Below are positions 43,446 to 52,704 of a stretch of 64,000 nt of DNA, piece after piece. The notes under the pieces are model-generated. The model saw only the letters and a list, made by a program, of their open reading frames with translations, was not told the origin of the DNA and searched no databases. This stretch comes from DATGLG01 sp035294245 (lineage in GTDB: Bacteria; Pseudomonadota; Alphaproteobacteria; JACZXZ01): positions 1 to 64,000 of the forward strand of contig DATGLG010000033.1 of NCBI GenBank assembly GCA_035294245.1. The letters are read 5' to 3'. How positions within the stretch are numbered: position 1 is the first letter of the stretch; every line of letters begins with the position of its first letter. Made by a program: the position numbers and the translations under genes.

Positions 43446-44456
43446 CTATGAGGAGCCGCGTGGAATTAGGCGATAAGGCACGAGCGTCGACAAAGACATG
43501 TCTTCGCCGTCGTCAGTACGCTCGCGGAAGAACTCGACCACGAACGAGGCGAGCGCCGCCACATCGACCTCGACTGATGTGAGGGCCGGGCGGATGTAGC
43601 GGCCCCATTGGAGGCCTCCAAAGCCGACGAAGGCGATATCTTCGGGAACGCGCCGACCTTGATCAAGGGCCGCTGCCATGCCGCCAAGCGCGAGTTCGTC
43701 GCTGCTGGCAAGAACCGCGTCGAAGCGCACGCCTGATTTAAGACGCTGTGATACTGCCTCGTAGCCCGCTTTAAACCGATATCCCCTGGCTATATCCCAG
43801 GCGAGCCCCGAAGGAATCCGCCCCAATCTCGGCATGAGACCGATTCGGTAACCTTCGAACCGAAGCCGGGCGACAGCAGAGATCGAGGTCCGGCCGAGGA
43901 AGGCAATCCTCTCATGCCCCCGCTCAAGGAGGTGTCGAACTGCGAGCACGGCGCCCGCCTTGTCATCGGGCACGATCGAGCGAAGGCCCAGGTTGTCCAG
44001 CTTCTGGCTCACCGAGATGATGGAGACGCCCTGTTCCGTGGCCTTCCGTAGAAGCGGCCGCAGCCGCCCTGTTCGCATGAAGTGAGGCAGCGCGAGCAGC
44101 AGTCCTCGCAACCCGAGCGAAGCGGCTCGAGCAAGCAGCTGTGCGAGTCGCTTCTCGTCGTGTGCCGTGTCAACGAGCATGAGATCGAGGTCGATCTCGG
44201 AGAATCGACGTTGGACCTCCTTTGCAAGTGCCGCATAGATTCCCTGTTCGATATCTCCCGTGACAAGGGCGACGGTCCTGCTCTGACCGCGCCGCAGGCT
44301 CTGTGCAATGACGTTGGGCTGATACCCGAGCTCGCGCACTGAGCGCATGACACGCAATTTGGTATCTGCCGCGACGATATCGGCCCCGCTCAGCACGCGG
44401 GACACTGTCGCCACGGAAACCCCCGCCCGGCGTGCCACGTCCACCACGCTTACCAT
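43446..44456 (-). CDS. LacI-family repressor
   Basis: A 336-residue LacI-type regulator: N-terminal helix-turn-helix and hinge (VVDVARRAGVSVATVSRVLS, then ELGYQPNVIAQSLRRG), then a periplasmic-binding-protein-like effector domain with the usual DDKAGAVLAVRHLLERGHERIAFLG block. It lies between the ABC ATPase and M19 genes of one minus-strand run. A convincing LacI-type operator is at 49814-49833 at the head of that run; a weaker CG-centred dyad lies at 44537-44556 before its own gene. The inducer is probably the imported compound or a product. Confidence 0.88.
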   Translation of the reverse strand: MVSVVDVARRAGVSVATVSRVLSGADIVAADTKLRVMRSVRELGYQPNVIAQSLRRGQSRTVALVTGDIEQGIYAALAKEVQRRFSEIDLDLMLVDTAHDEKRLAQLLARAASLGLRGLLLALPHFMRTGRLRPLLRKATEQGVSIISVSQKLDNLGLRSIVPDDKAGAVLAVRHLLERGHERIAFLGRTSISAVARLRFEGYRIGLMPRLGRIPSGLAWDIARGYRFKAGYEAVSQRLKSGVRFDAVLASSDELALGGMAAALDQGRRVPEDIAFVGFGGLQWGRYIRPALTSVEVDVAALASFVVEFFRERTDDGEDMSLSTLVPYRLIPRGSS

Positions 44457-44568
44457 CTCGGGCTCGCGAGCGAAGGAGTGCCCACACCAAGGGAGAGATT
44501 TGCGGCCAGGCCTCTCCCCCCGCGAAGTCGACGCGCGTAACGAATCGGTTGTTCACATCGGTACATGA

Positions 44569-45654
44569 TTACGCCCGGGGGAACAGAAGGGTGTCGCTTG
44601 ACCGCCACAGGAGGTCGATCGGACTACCCCGGTCCATCGTTCGATCGCGCTCGAGTCTAGGCAGGCGAACCGTAAGCTCCGCCACCGAGCACGCTACTGT
44701 CAGGCGAACCGTAGGCCCGAGGAATTCGCGAAGTCGCACCGTTCCTTTGATGCAGTTCTCCGCTTCACCCTGTGCGCCCGACCGGAAGGCCTCCGGTCTA
44801 ATCATTGCGACGAGATCCTGAGCGCTGCCAGCGGTCTCGGCGAGCAGGCCGGTAAAGCACAATCCACCATCCGCGACGGCTCTGACCCGTGCCGCGCGGC
44901 CGTTCACGGAGATGAGCTTCACCGGAATGAAGTTCGATTCTCCGAGAAACCTCGCCACGAAAGGGGAACTCGGACGCTCATAGACCTCGTCCGGGGTACC
45001 GAGTTGCGCGATCCGCCCCTTGTCCATGATCGCGATGCGATCCGAAAGCGCCAGCGCCTCCTCCTGATCGTGCGTCACGTAAAGAACGGTGACGCCGAGA
45101 TCGCGCTGAATGCGCTTGATCTCTGTCTGCAATTGATCCCTCAGATTGCGGTCGAGAGCGCCCAACGGCTCATCCATCAATAGTACCGGCGGCGAGAAGA
45201 CGATTGCGCGTGCGAGTGCGACACGCTGTTGTTGTCCTCCCGACAGCTGATCGATGCGCCTCTTCTCGTAGCCCGACAGATCCACCAGGGATAAGACTTC
45301 CTTGATCCGACGGTCCATATCCGGACCGCTCGTCTTCCTCAGTCGCAGTGGAAATGCAATGTTCTCATAGACGCTATAATTTGGAAAAAGTGCGTAACTC
45401 TGAAATACCACCCCGAGCCCCCGCTTCTCCGGGGGGAGACGGGCGATGTCTCGCCCGCCGATTTGAATTTTTCCGGCGTCGGGTGCGACGAATCCAGCGA
45501 TCGACATGAGGGTTGTTGTCTTGCCCGATCCGCTGGCACCAAGCAGCGTGACGAACTCCCCCGCATTCACGGACAGTGAGACCTGATCGACGGCGATTTC
45601 TTGTCCGTAGGCCTTCGAAAGACCTTCGATATCGATCCTCGCACCTATGCCCAT
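44569..45654 (-). CDS. ABC importer ATPase, PotA type
   Basis: A 361-residue ABC ATPase with Walker A GASGSGKTT, signature LSGGQQQR, Walker B LLMDEPLGALD, switch His in VTHD and a C-terminal TOBE domain (about residues 280-358) typical of PotA/FbpC/MalK-type subunits. It is the fourth gene of the transporter run, 40 bases after the second permease. Confidence 0.87.
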   Translation of the reverse strand: MGIGARIDIEGLSKAYGQEIAVDQVSLSVNAGEFVTLLGASGSGKTTTLMSIAGFVAPDAGKIQIGGRDIARLPPEKRGLGVVFQSYALFPNYSVYENIAFPLRLRKTSGPDMDRRIKEVLSLVDLSGYEKRRIDQLSGGQQQRVALARAIVFSPPVLLMDEPLGALDRNLRDQLQTEIKRIQRDLGVTVLYVTHDQEEALALSDRIAIMDKGRIAQLGTPDEVYERPSSPFVARFLGESNFIPVKLISVNGRAARVRAVADGGLCFTGLLAETAGSAQDLVAMIRPEAFRSGAQGEAENCIKGTVRLREFLGPTVRLTVACSVAELTVRLPRLERDRTMDRGSPIDLLWRSSDTLLFPRA

Positions 45655-45694
45655 TGCGCACCCATCTCAAGGCTCTACCGCTGGGGGGCGGATG

Positions 45695-46507
45695 TCATGT
45701 CGATGACACCAACCGACCCCGATGCCCCCGCCGTCGCAACCACGAGAAGGCCGATAGGAACATGATCGAAAGTACGAGGAGGATGCCTGACGCGGCGGCC
45801 ACGGCCGGACTTACTTCAAAGCGTATGCCATTCCACATTTGCACCGGAAGCGTCACTGAATCGACACCGCTGATGAACAGGGCCACGACCACCTCGTCGA
45901 AACTGGTGAGAAAGGCGAAGACGGCCCCGGCGAGGACGCCGGGAAGAATGGCGGGTAGGGTCACTTTCCAGAATGCGATACGAGGATTGGCGCCGAGACT
46001 GCGCGCGGCGTCAACTATTCGCCAATCCATCTTCTGCAGGACTGCGGAAACGTTGATCAGCACAAACGGGAAGGTAATGATCGTATGCGCGAGTACGAGG
46101 CCGAGCCTCGTCCCAACAATGCCAAGCCCGGCGAATGCGCCGTAGAGGGCTACAGCGATGATGATGCTCGGCACGATGATCGGCAGGAGAAATATCCAAA
46201 TCGCGAAGCGAGCCAGACCGCCTGTCAAGCGTCTCAAGCCGAATGCCGCGAGAGTGCCGATCGTCGTCGCGCTCGCCGTGCTAGCCAACGCTACAAGCAC
46301 ACTGGTCAGTGTCGCGTTCCGCCAAGCGCGCTCCGCGACGAAGGCAAGATACCAGCGAAGCGAAAATCCCTGCGGCGGAAAGGTGATGTAATCGGTCGCG
46401 GTGAACGAGACGGGTATAACGGCGAGCGTCGGAAGCACAAGATACGCGCATACAAGCGCCACGCCGATGTTTGTCAAACACGGGCCGAGCGCGATGCGCC
46501 CCCTCAT
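45695..46507 (-). CDS. ABC permease, PotC type
   Basis: A 270-residue permease with six hydrophobic helices and the coupling block AARSLGANPRIAFWKVTLPAI. The start at 46507 is fixed by its ATGA overlap with the stop of the preceding permease gene. It forms the pair with the PotB-like protein and belongs to the spermidine/putrescine/2-aminoethylphosphonate class of importers. Confidence 0.87.
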   Translation of the reverse strand: MRGRIALGPCLTNIGVALVCAYLVLPTLAVIPVSFTATDYITFPPQGFSLRWYLAFVAERAWRNATLTSVLVALASTASATTIGTLAAFGLRRLTGGLARFAIWIFLLPIIVPSIIIAVALYGAFAGLGIVGTRLGLVLAHTIITFPFVLINVSAVLQKMDWRIVDAARSLGANPRIAFWKVTLPAILPGVLAGAVFAFLTSFDEVVVALFISGVDSVTLPVQMWNGIRFEVSPAVAAASGILLVLSIMFLSAFSWLRRRGHRGRLVSST

Positions 46508-47424
46508 CGCTTGATCCCCCAGATTGCCCCCAGGTGAAGAAAGCGATCGCCCACCCAATAAAGGGATAGCGTGACGGCCAGAAGGCTAGCCGAGAGAGCG
46601 GAAGCCATGCCCCAGTTGAGCGAGCGGTTGATATTGAATTCGATAAGCTGCGCGATCATGAGGCCGTGGGAGCCTCCGAGGAGCGCGGGAATGACGAAGA
46701 ACCCGAGGCTGATCGTAAATACCAGCAATACGCCGGACATCACGCCCGGCATGGTCAAGGGGAAATATACCTTCGCAAAGGTAGCAACAGGGCCGGCGCC
46801 GAGGCTCCTCGCCGCGCGGGTGATGCGCGGATCGAGCCGGGTCATTACCGCGTAGAGCGGCAGAATCATGTAAGGCAGCATGATCTGCGACATGCCAATC
46901 AAGATGCCGGTAATGTTGTAGACAAGGTTGAGCGGAGCGTTGATCACGCCCAATCCCATCAGCAGCTGGTTGATTATGCCTTTCGGGTTCAGGACCAGGA
47001 TCCAGCCGTAGGATCGCACAAGGAGATTGGTCCAGAACGGCAGCAACACGCAGATCAAAATCACCCCGCGAACAACCGGTCGTGCATTGGCCAGCTTATA
47101 CGCAACGGGATAGCCAGCGATGAAGCAGATCAGCGCCGTCCCCGTGCTAAATGCCAAAGTCCGAATGAGGACCTGGACATAGATTGGCACCGTCACAAGC
47201 CGGGCATAGAACACCAGCGGCCCTTGCGGATCCTCAAAGCTAAGCGCAATAAGCTTGGCCAGCGGCCAGATTAAAATGCCAGCCAATAGCACGAGGGCCG
47301 GAGCCACGAACACTAGGGACGCCATCTCTCGACGGAGAGGGACTGCGCCTGCCTTCTTGAAATCGGAACTCGACGCGCCTCCTCCGCGCCGTGGAGCGAG
47401 CGAGGCACTCAACCCAGCATCCAT
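46504..47424 (-). CDS. ABC permease, PotB type
   Basis: A permease of about 306 residues with a polar N-terminal arm of 30-odd residues before the first helix (ASLVFVAPALVLLAGILIWPL) and the coupling block AARSLGAGPVATFAKVYFPLT. ATG at 47424 overlaps the end of the binding-protein gene by 16 bases; no strong ribosome site is seen and ATG at 47325, nearer the first helix, is an alternative. Confidence 0.84.
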   Translation of the reverse strand: MDAGLSASLAPRRGGGASSSDFKKAGAVPLRREMASLVFVAPALVLLAGILIWPLAKLIALSFEDPQGPLVFYARLVTVPIYVQVLIRTLAFSTGTALICFIAGYPVAYKLANARPVVRGVILICVLLPFWTNLLVRSYGWILVLNPKGIINQLLMGLGVINAPLNLVYNITGILIGMSQIMLPYMILPLYAVMTRLDPRITRAARSLGAGPVATFAKVYFPLTMPGVMSGVLLVFTISLGFFVIPALLGGSHGLMIAQLIEFNINRSLNWGMASALSASLLAVTLSLYWVGDRFLHLGAIWGIKR

Positions 47425-48479
47425 TGCTGGAACTGCTCGTTCGTCTTTTCCAGGTTCTGGGCCCACCACTGGGAATTCAAGAAGACAGCCTTCCCCTTCG
47501 TCGAAGGGCCCCCAGAGATGATCTTTAAGCGGTCCGGCGGGATTTCATCCCAAGCCTTTGGCACGACCGGCCCATAGTTGTAGGCGAGCGCAATCGCAAC
47601 CTGCGATTTTACCCGAAGCACATAGGCGAGGAACTTCATCGCCGCCTCCTTGTTCGGCGCACCTTTGGGAACGACGAAGATAGACCACGTGAGAATGCTC
47701 GCTTCCGGAACCAATCCCACTGGGGCGCCGGAATTCTTCACGTTGAGTGCCCGACCGTCGGCCAGCACGCCCATGGAGGCCTGCTCGCTGCGCATGAGCT
47801 CTTCGCTCTGCGTAACCGTGTCATACCAGATAATCGCATTGCGAATCTGACCCAGCTTCTTAAGAGCCCGCGGAACATCGATCGGGTAGAGCTTATCTAC
47901 TGGGACACCATCGGCCAGCAACGCCAGCTCCAGAATGCCGCTGTCGACATGGTTATAGAGGGCGCGCTTGCCCGGAAACGTCTTCAGATCCCATAGCGCG
48001 CTCCAGTTCGCCGGGCGCGTCTTGAGAAGCTTCGTGTTGTAGGTAAGAATTCGTCCAAAGATGACCTCGGGGATCGAGTAGTCGTTGAAGAACTCAGGCC
48101 GTTTCATCAGTTGGCTACGGTCGACGATGCTGAAGTCGATCTTCTCGAGCAACCCCTTCTCCGCACCGACCCGGGCAAGTTCGGGCAGGCCCTCGACGAG
48201 GTCCCATTCGACCGCATGAGCATTCTCCATTGCCTGGAGTCGGCCCAAGGTATTTCCAGTTGCTCCAACGACTTGGATGCCGGTTTCCTTTGTGAAGGGC
48301 TCCCACCACGCCTTCTTCATCGCCTGTTCCCAGGACCCGCCCCAATTGGCGAAGACGAGCCGCTTGCCCGCTTGGGCCCGGACAATCGACGGCATCGCTA
48401 GCATCGCAGCGGCGGCAGCGGAAGTCCTGAGGAAGGTACGGCGTGTTGGCCGCAGACTCTTGATGATCGAATGGCTCAT
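47409..48479 (-). CDS. ABC substrate-binding protein, PotD type
   Basis: A 356-residue family 1 (PotD/PotF-like) solute-binding protein. ATG at 48479 follows GGAGG by five bases. The signal sequence has a twin arginine (PTRRTFLRTSAAAAAMLA), so Tat export is likely, with cleavage near VRAQA. LVFANWGGSWEQAMKKAWWEPF is the typical mature start. The ligand is unknown: polyamines, opines and amino-phosphonates are all used in this group. Confidence 0.86.
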   Translation of the reverse strand: MSHSIIKSLRPTRRTFLRTSAAAAAMLAMPSIVRAQAGKRLVFANWGGSWEQAMKKAWWEPFTKETGIQVVGATGNTLGRLQAMENAHAVEWDLVEGLPELARVGAEKGLLEKIDFSIVDRSQLMKRPEFFNDYSIPEVIFGRILTYNTKLLKTRPANWSALWDLKTFPGKRALYNHVDSGILELALLADGVPVDKLYPIDVPRALKKLGQIRNAIIWYDTVTQSEELMRSEQASMGVLADGRALNVKNSGAPVGLVPEASILTWSIFVVPKGAPNKEAAMKFLAYVLRVKSQVAIALAYNYGPVVPKAWDEIPPDRLKIISGGPSTKGKAVFLNSQWWAQNLEKTNEQFQQWMLG

Positions 48480-48542
48480 TGTGTCCTCCATGTTCCCGAT
48501 CTGCCGTTCCACGAGCGGCACGTTGTTCGTTGGGTATTCCCG

Positions 48543-49724
48543 TCACCAGAACCGGCGACGCGCGTTGGTGATGAGGTGCGGGCCGTCGGCATCGATGGCG
48601 ACGGTTTCCTCGAAGTCGCCGAGCCAGCCGTTCTTCATCAGGGTTTTCTCGGCGCAGAGCACCATGCCGGGCTCGATCCTCGCGGACTCGTTGGGGACGA
48701 GCCATGGCGAATCCCACCCGAGACCGATGCCGTGGCCCAGCCCCGAGAAAACCCCCTTCCACACGAAGCCCAGCTCCTCCTGTTTGCGCAGGCCAGCGAG
48801 GGCAACCTCACCGGCCGTCGCCCCCGGCTTCATTGCGGCAATTCCGGCGTCGACGACGGCAATGGCAGCCTCGAAGGCCGGAATTTGCTCGGGCCGAGGC
48901 TTTCCGATCGGCCGGGAGCGCGACAGGTCGAAGCAGTAGCCATCCAGGACGCCTGAAATTCCGACGCGGAACCACTCGCCCTCGGCAAGAGCCTGCGTCG
49001 AACCCCAGGTCGGAAAATTGCAACGTGTGATCGTCAGATCGGTCCCGCCCTTCCCCGATGCCATGAAGGAGTTGTATAGGGCACCCCGGCCCGGCACGAG
49101 AACATCGAGGCCCGCTGCCACCACATCGCCGTGAGTGGCACCGGGAACCGCCGCTTCCATCATGGCCTCGATCATGCGTGACCCCAGGCGGGAGGCGGCG
49201 CGCAGCTTTTCGAGCTCCGCCTTGGACTTCACGGCTCGGAGTCCGGCCAGAATCTCGTCGGCTGGGATGAAAGCCGTCTCGGGAAGAGCTTCCTCGAGCG
49301 CCTTCCCCATGGAAAACGGCAAGGCATCGCCGGCGACCAAGCCGACGCGCCCGCCCCGAAAGCTTTTCCGCAAGGTCTCGACCAACGTCTCGACCACCCG
49401 ATCGGCGACTACTATGCGGTCGCGCGGCATGGCAATCGACTCTATTGACGGGATGTCCACGATGAGTGTCGGCTCCTCGTCGCACGGCATTACGACGAAG
49501 GAGTGGGCCCGCCCGCTCCACGCTCCCGGCAGGTCGGGAATGAACGGGAACGACGAATAATGATTCGTCAAATAGAAGACGTCACCATAGCGGTCGACAG
49601 ATCCGCCGCCTCTCGCGCAGACAAGCAGTCCGTCGAGTTTCCTTTCCCGAGCCAGTGCAAGCGCGCGGCGACGGCGCTCAGCGTACTCTTCCGCTGGAAT
49701 CGGGGAGGGCTCCGAGGACGTCAT
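48543..49724 (-). CDS. M24-family peptidase (Xaa-Pro-like)
   Basis: A 393-residue M24 protein with an N-terminal creatinase-like domain and a pita-bread catalytic domain. Four of five usual metal ligands remain: Asp in CFDLSRS, His in GLGHGIGLGW, Glu in VLCAEKTLM and Glu in DFEETVAI. The first Asp position reads Gly (VGISGVLDGY), so the metal site may be single. GGAGGTATA precedes ATG at 49724. It is the first gene of the operon M24, binding protein, two permeases, ATPase, LacI, M19 and probably hydrolyses an imported proline-like or N-substituted compound. Confidence 0.84.
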   Translation of the reverse strand: MTSSEPSPIPAEEYAERRRRALALARERKLDGLLVCARGGGSVDRYGDVFYLTNHYSSFPFIPDLPGAWSGRAHSFVVMPCDEEPTLIVDIPSIESIAMPRDRIVVADRVVETLVETLRKSFRGGRVGLVAGDALPFSMGKALEEALPETAFIPADEILAGLRAVKSKAELEKLRAASRLGSRMIEAMMEAAVPGATHGDVVAAGLDVLVPGRGALYNSFMASGKGGTDLTITRCNFPTWGSTQALAEGEWFRVGISGVLDGYCFDLSRSRPIGKPRPEQIPAFEAAIAVVDAGIAAMKPGATAGEVALAGLRKQEELGFVWKGVFSGLGHGIGLGWDSPWLVPNESARIEPGMVLCAEKTLMKNGWLGDFEETVAIDADGPHLITNARRRFW

Positions 49725-49813
49725 TATACCTCCATGCTCGTTAATGGGATCTGCCGCGCCATGACCCCTGCCCCCTATTCTCGTACATCGCGGTTGCTTC
49801 TCGATCTATTCTG

Positions 49814-49833
49814 TGATGAAAACGATTACATCA
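49814..49833. promoter_or_regulatory. LacI-type operator
   Basis: TGATGAAAA-CG-ATTACATCA is an inverted repeat with seven of nine arm positions matching around a central CG, the hallmark of LacI-family operators. It sits between the divergent M24/ABC/LacI/M19 operon and the large uncharacterised gene at 49860. The LacI protein at 43446 is the obvious candidate to bind it and would then control both directions. Confidence 0.65.
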
Positions 49834-49859
49834 GTCAAGAGTCATCTGTCCCGATAGAG

Positions 49860-52463
49860 ATGAGAGCATCCTCCCCTTCGCCGGAAAGCTCAGCCGAGCC
49901 ACGCTCGCATCGCGTAAGGCTACGTCCGCCAGAGCTCGTCATGAGTTCGGAGCGGGCCGCGGCCGCCTACCCGAACGCGCTCAGCTTTACCCGCTCTCTC
50001 GTCAGAAAAATGCAGCGCGAGCATTGGCGGATCACGCGGCTTCGTCTCGAGCTCGATCAAGAGGGCCGCGGCGAGGCTCTCTACGGGATTACCGCGCCAG
50101 GCCGAGTCTTTTATTTCTACGCGATTTCGAATGTTTTTCCGCCCGAGGAGAAGGTGGATCGCAGTTTCGGGATCAATTGGGACGTAAGCGCCGCGATTTG
50201 CCAGGGACATTGGAGCCCCGAGCGAGAGGCTATCCTGCGCGGTGAGATCCCCAAGCAATACGACGGACGTTATGACGCGGATGTCCTCTGCTTCTGTCGC
50301 GGCAACCGAAGCGAGCGCATCTTTGATGAGGTCGTTGCGTCACTCGTCAACGGTGCTCAACCCGACACCAAATTGCTTGCCGGCGTTGGCTATCTGCTCC
50401 GCTCCACCGCTTTCGCCGGCAATGGCCTCTTCGGCATGAAGCCCTTCGAGGGGCTCGGCGCCGCCCACCCCCTCGGCGCGCCATATCACGTCCAGATGCT
50501 GTCGGCCTTCATGCTGCGCGAATTCGTGTTCGACCTCGTCGACTGGATGGCGCTCAGTCAGGGAGGGAGCGCCGTGCCGCTTGATCGGCGCCTCAAGCGC
50601 TATCTCGGTGTTGGCAACTCAGCAGGCCTCGGTCTGATTCCCTTTCTCGCCAACCATCCGCGCATCGTTCACTGCTGGGTACACGCCCAGGAAACGGCTT
50701 TCGCAGAGGCAAGTGCGCGCGAGGTAAGCGCCAAAAGTCCCGCGGCCAAGCAGCTCCTTGCCCTTATCAAAAGAGCTGCGACATATTTCCGCCAGGATCC
50801 ACGCGATGGAAACGGGATCTTCGCGAGCTATGAACGCCTCGCGGCCGACTTCAGCCTTCTTGCCGATCGTCTGACGGCTCAGCTCGCAAAGCGCAAATCA
50901 AGCGCACGCCCCTGGTCACAGGTTGTATTCGAGACAACCCATGATCTCCACCCGGAAACGGTCGAGATCGTACTCGGTCTTCTCCTCGAGCTCTATCCCG
51001 ACGTCGTCGAGCGAGCCGAGGCCTCACTTACCGCGACCGAGGATTTCGATTTCCGACCACATATGACCGTGAGCGAGTTGCGCTCGCTGCTGCATGAAGA
51101 TTATGGCTGCGCCGGCCTGAACAAGCCCCAATTGCCGACCGAGACGTCGTTTTTCTGGTATTACCCCGTCGAGGCACCCTACGAGCCGCGCCGGGGACGC
51201 CGCGGACAGGGTGCTATCTACGAGTTCGAGTCGGCGATGGATTTGCCCCTTCGAATCAGTGACCTACAAGCCGTACTCTCCCAGTATGCGGATTCGATGA
51301 GCGTCGCGGAGCTCGTGGCTTGCCGTCCAGATCTGCGCGCGATCACGACGCGAGTCCAGTCGACGGCCGGGCTTCGATACGCAAACCTTCGTGAGAGCTA
51401 TATTGCCGAGTCCTTCACGCCCTTCGCGGCCTGTCGCCTGCTCCTCGCGTTCTATGGAATGGAGAAATTCGATCCGCGGCCACCGCGCTCGACAAAGGGC
51501 GCACTCCTTCAAGGAGCACCGCTTGCCGACGAAATCGAGTGTGGCCGGGAAGGGGATTGGCCGTTCCCCCTGGTTCCAGAACTCGAAAGCGAGCGCCAAG
51601 CTGCGACGGCAATCCAAGCCATCCCTCTCCGAGTCCTGGAGTCTCCCGAGGTATCTGCCAAAGCGATCCAGCAGGTGGCGGCGAAGGTGGTTCGCCCCAA
51701 GGCCCGTCCGCCTAGCCACATCTTTCCCTTGGAGCTTCGGAAGCTGCTCACCAAGGCGTTTCTGTGGCAAGGCGCCACTCTTGGCGTCGCCGAGGCGCTC
51801 GCGAGGATTGTCCAGATAGCGGCGACGCACGGCCTCTATTCGCTCGACGCCGTGCTCGACTGTTTCGCCGAATGGTCAATCGGCACCTCGCCCACGCTCA
51901 TCTCTTCGCGACAGCTTGAAGGCGGCGACGCACCTCGCTTCGCAAGCCTACCGGCGGCCATCGACTTGGCCTGCGCCAACGCGACTCTCACCGAACCAGG
52001 CATCTGTGAGATCTTACATGGACGTCCTTCGCCGCTACTCGGCAGCGCGGCAATCATCATAGCGAGTCGAGGGTTCCTCTGCCTCGCTTCTGATCGTGAG
52101 ACCGGAGACATTTGGGCGGCCGGCCCAGGGCCAATGGGGACATGGCTACTGAGAGCGGATCGTCATTCGGCACAAGCAAGCGATATGTTCAACATCGCGC
52201 CTGGGCTTGGTCGTCTTGTCGTAGCGCTCGGGCCTGCGTCTGGAGAGTGGGCAATCGCTTGTGCGGAACCCGTGAGCCGTATTCCACCGGCAGGCAGTCT
52301 CGGCACGAATTACCGGAGTGACGAGGCGATTGCCCTTGACGTGACGCGAATGAACAACCTGGGGCTGACAATTGGCGCCGCGGCCTTCGATCGGCTCTCG
52401 GCCTTAGCCAAGCACGCACTCGTGCCTGAGCAGGTCGAGTGTCAGCTTATCCGGCCGCAATGA
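49860..52463 (+). CDS. uncharacterised fusion protein: large family plus DUF3726-like domain
   Basis: An 867-residue protein of unknown function. Its first about 600 residues match the separate protein at 60771-62450: both open with RPPE-x-VM, and share a W-x-x-x-R then LD-x-EG-G-A-Y stretch, a VGYL-R-TA-GNG-FG block, and R-LGVGN--GLG--PFL--HP. Its last about 230 residues match the DUF3726-like protein at 60122-60787 (start FPLELRKLLTKAFLWQG; end FDRLSALAKHALVP against WDKLEALALRTYVP). No signal peptide or membrane helix is seen, so it is probably cytoplasmic. ATG at 49860 is chosen because homology starts just after it and the operator lies before it; the frame is open upstream. Its stop overlapped an amino-acid-oxidase gene, now decayed. 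Confidence 0.8.
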   Translation: MRASSPSPESSAEPRSHRVRLRPPELVMSSERAAAAYPNALSFTRSLVRKMQREHWRITRLRLELDQEGRGEALYGITAPGRVFYFYAISNVFPPEEKVDRSFGINWDVSAAICQGHWSPEREAILRGEIPKQYDGRYDADVLCFCRGNRSERIFDEVVASLVNGAQPDTKLLAGVGYLLRSTAFAGNGLFGMKPFEGLGAAHPLGAPYHVQMLSAFMLREFVFDLVDWMALSQGGSAVPLDRRLKRYLGVGNSAGLGLIPFLANHPRIVHCWVHAQETAFAEASAREVSAKSPAAKQLLALIKRAATYFRQDPRDGNGIFASYERLAADFSLLADRLTAQLAKRKSSARPWSQVVFETTHDLHPETVEIVLGLLLELYPDVVERAEASLTATEDFDFRPHMTVSELRSLLHEDYGCAGLNKPQLPTETSFFWYYPVEAPYEPRRGRRGQGAIYEFESAMDLPLRISDLQAVLSQYADSMSVAELVACRPDLRAITTRVQSTAGLRYANLRESYIAESFTPFAACRLLLAFYGMEKFDPRPPRSTKGALLQGAPLADEIECGREGDWPFPLVPELESERQAATAIQAIPLRVLESPEVSAKAIQQVAAKVVRPKARPPSHIFPLELRKLLTKAFLWQGATLGVAEALARIVQIAATHGLYSLDAVLDCFAEWSIGTSPTLISSRQLEGGDAPRFASLPAAIDLACANATLTEPGICEILHGRPSPLLGSAAIIIASRGFLCLASDRETGDIWAAGPGPMGTWLLRADRHSAQASDMFNIAPGLGRLVVALGPASGEWAIACAEPVSRIPPAGSLGTNYRSDEAIALDVTRMNNLGLTIGAAAFDRLSALAKHALVPEQVECQLIRPQ

Positions 52464-52704
52464 ACAATTATCGAGGGAACTTCACGAGCGTCTGGGAAGC
52501 CACCGCCTCCACACCAGCAGCCTCCTACACCCGACTGGATACCGGACAGAGGCCGAAGCTGCCGTCATCGATGGCGGCCTTTGCGGGCTATCAGCTGCTC
52601 CCCATCTCGCGGAAGCTGGTCACTCCGTGCGCTTGCTCGGAGCCCGCTCGATCGGGCACGGCGCGAGTGGCCGCAATGGCGGGCAGGTGAAAGCGGGTCT
52701 AAAG
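52460..52704 (+). pseudogene. remnant of FAD-dependent amino acid/amine oxidase (DAO family)
   Basis: The frame starting at ATG 52460 (ATGA overlap with the upstream stop) reads like the N terminus of DAO-type oxidases (NFTSVWEATAS...SYTRLD). After a frameshift near 52545 the next phase continues with the FAD-binding start AEAAVIDGGLCGLSAAPHLA and then GHGASGRNGGQVKAGLK. Homology stops abruptly near 52700. The gene kept about 80 of some 430 codons. The coupling shows that an oxidase once belonged to the operon of the fusion protein. Confidence 0.75.

Noticed and set aside
49503..49859. Longer N terminus for the unknown fusion protein
   Set aside because: It would overlap the divergent M24 gene and include the operator at 49814. 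Similarity to the protein at 60771 starts only after 49860.
52439..52690. 83-residue plus-strand gene
   Set aside because: Two reading phases together reproduce the start of a DAO-type oxidase, so this is a frameshifted remnant and not a separate gene.
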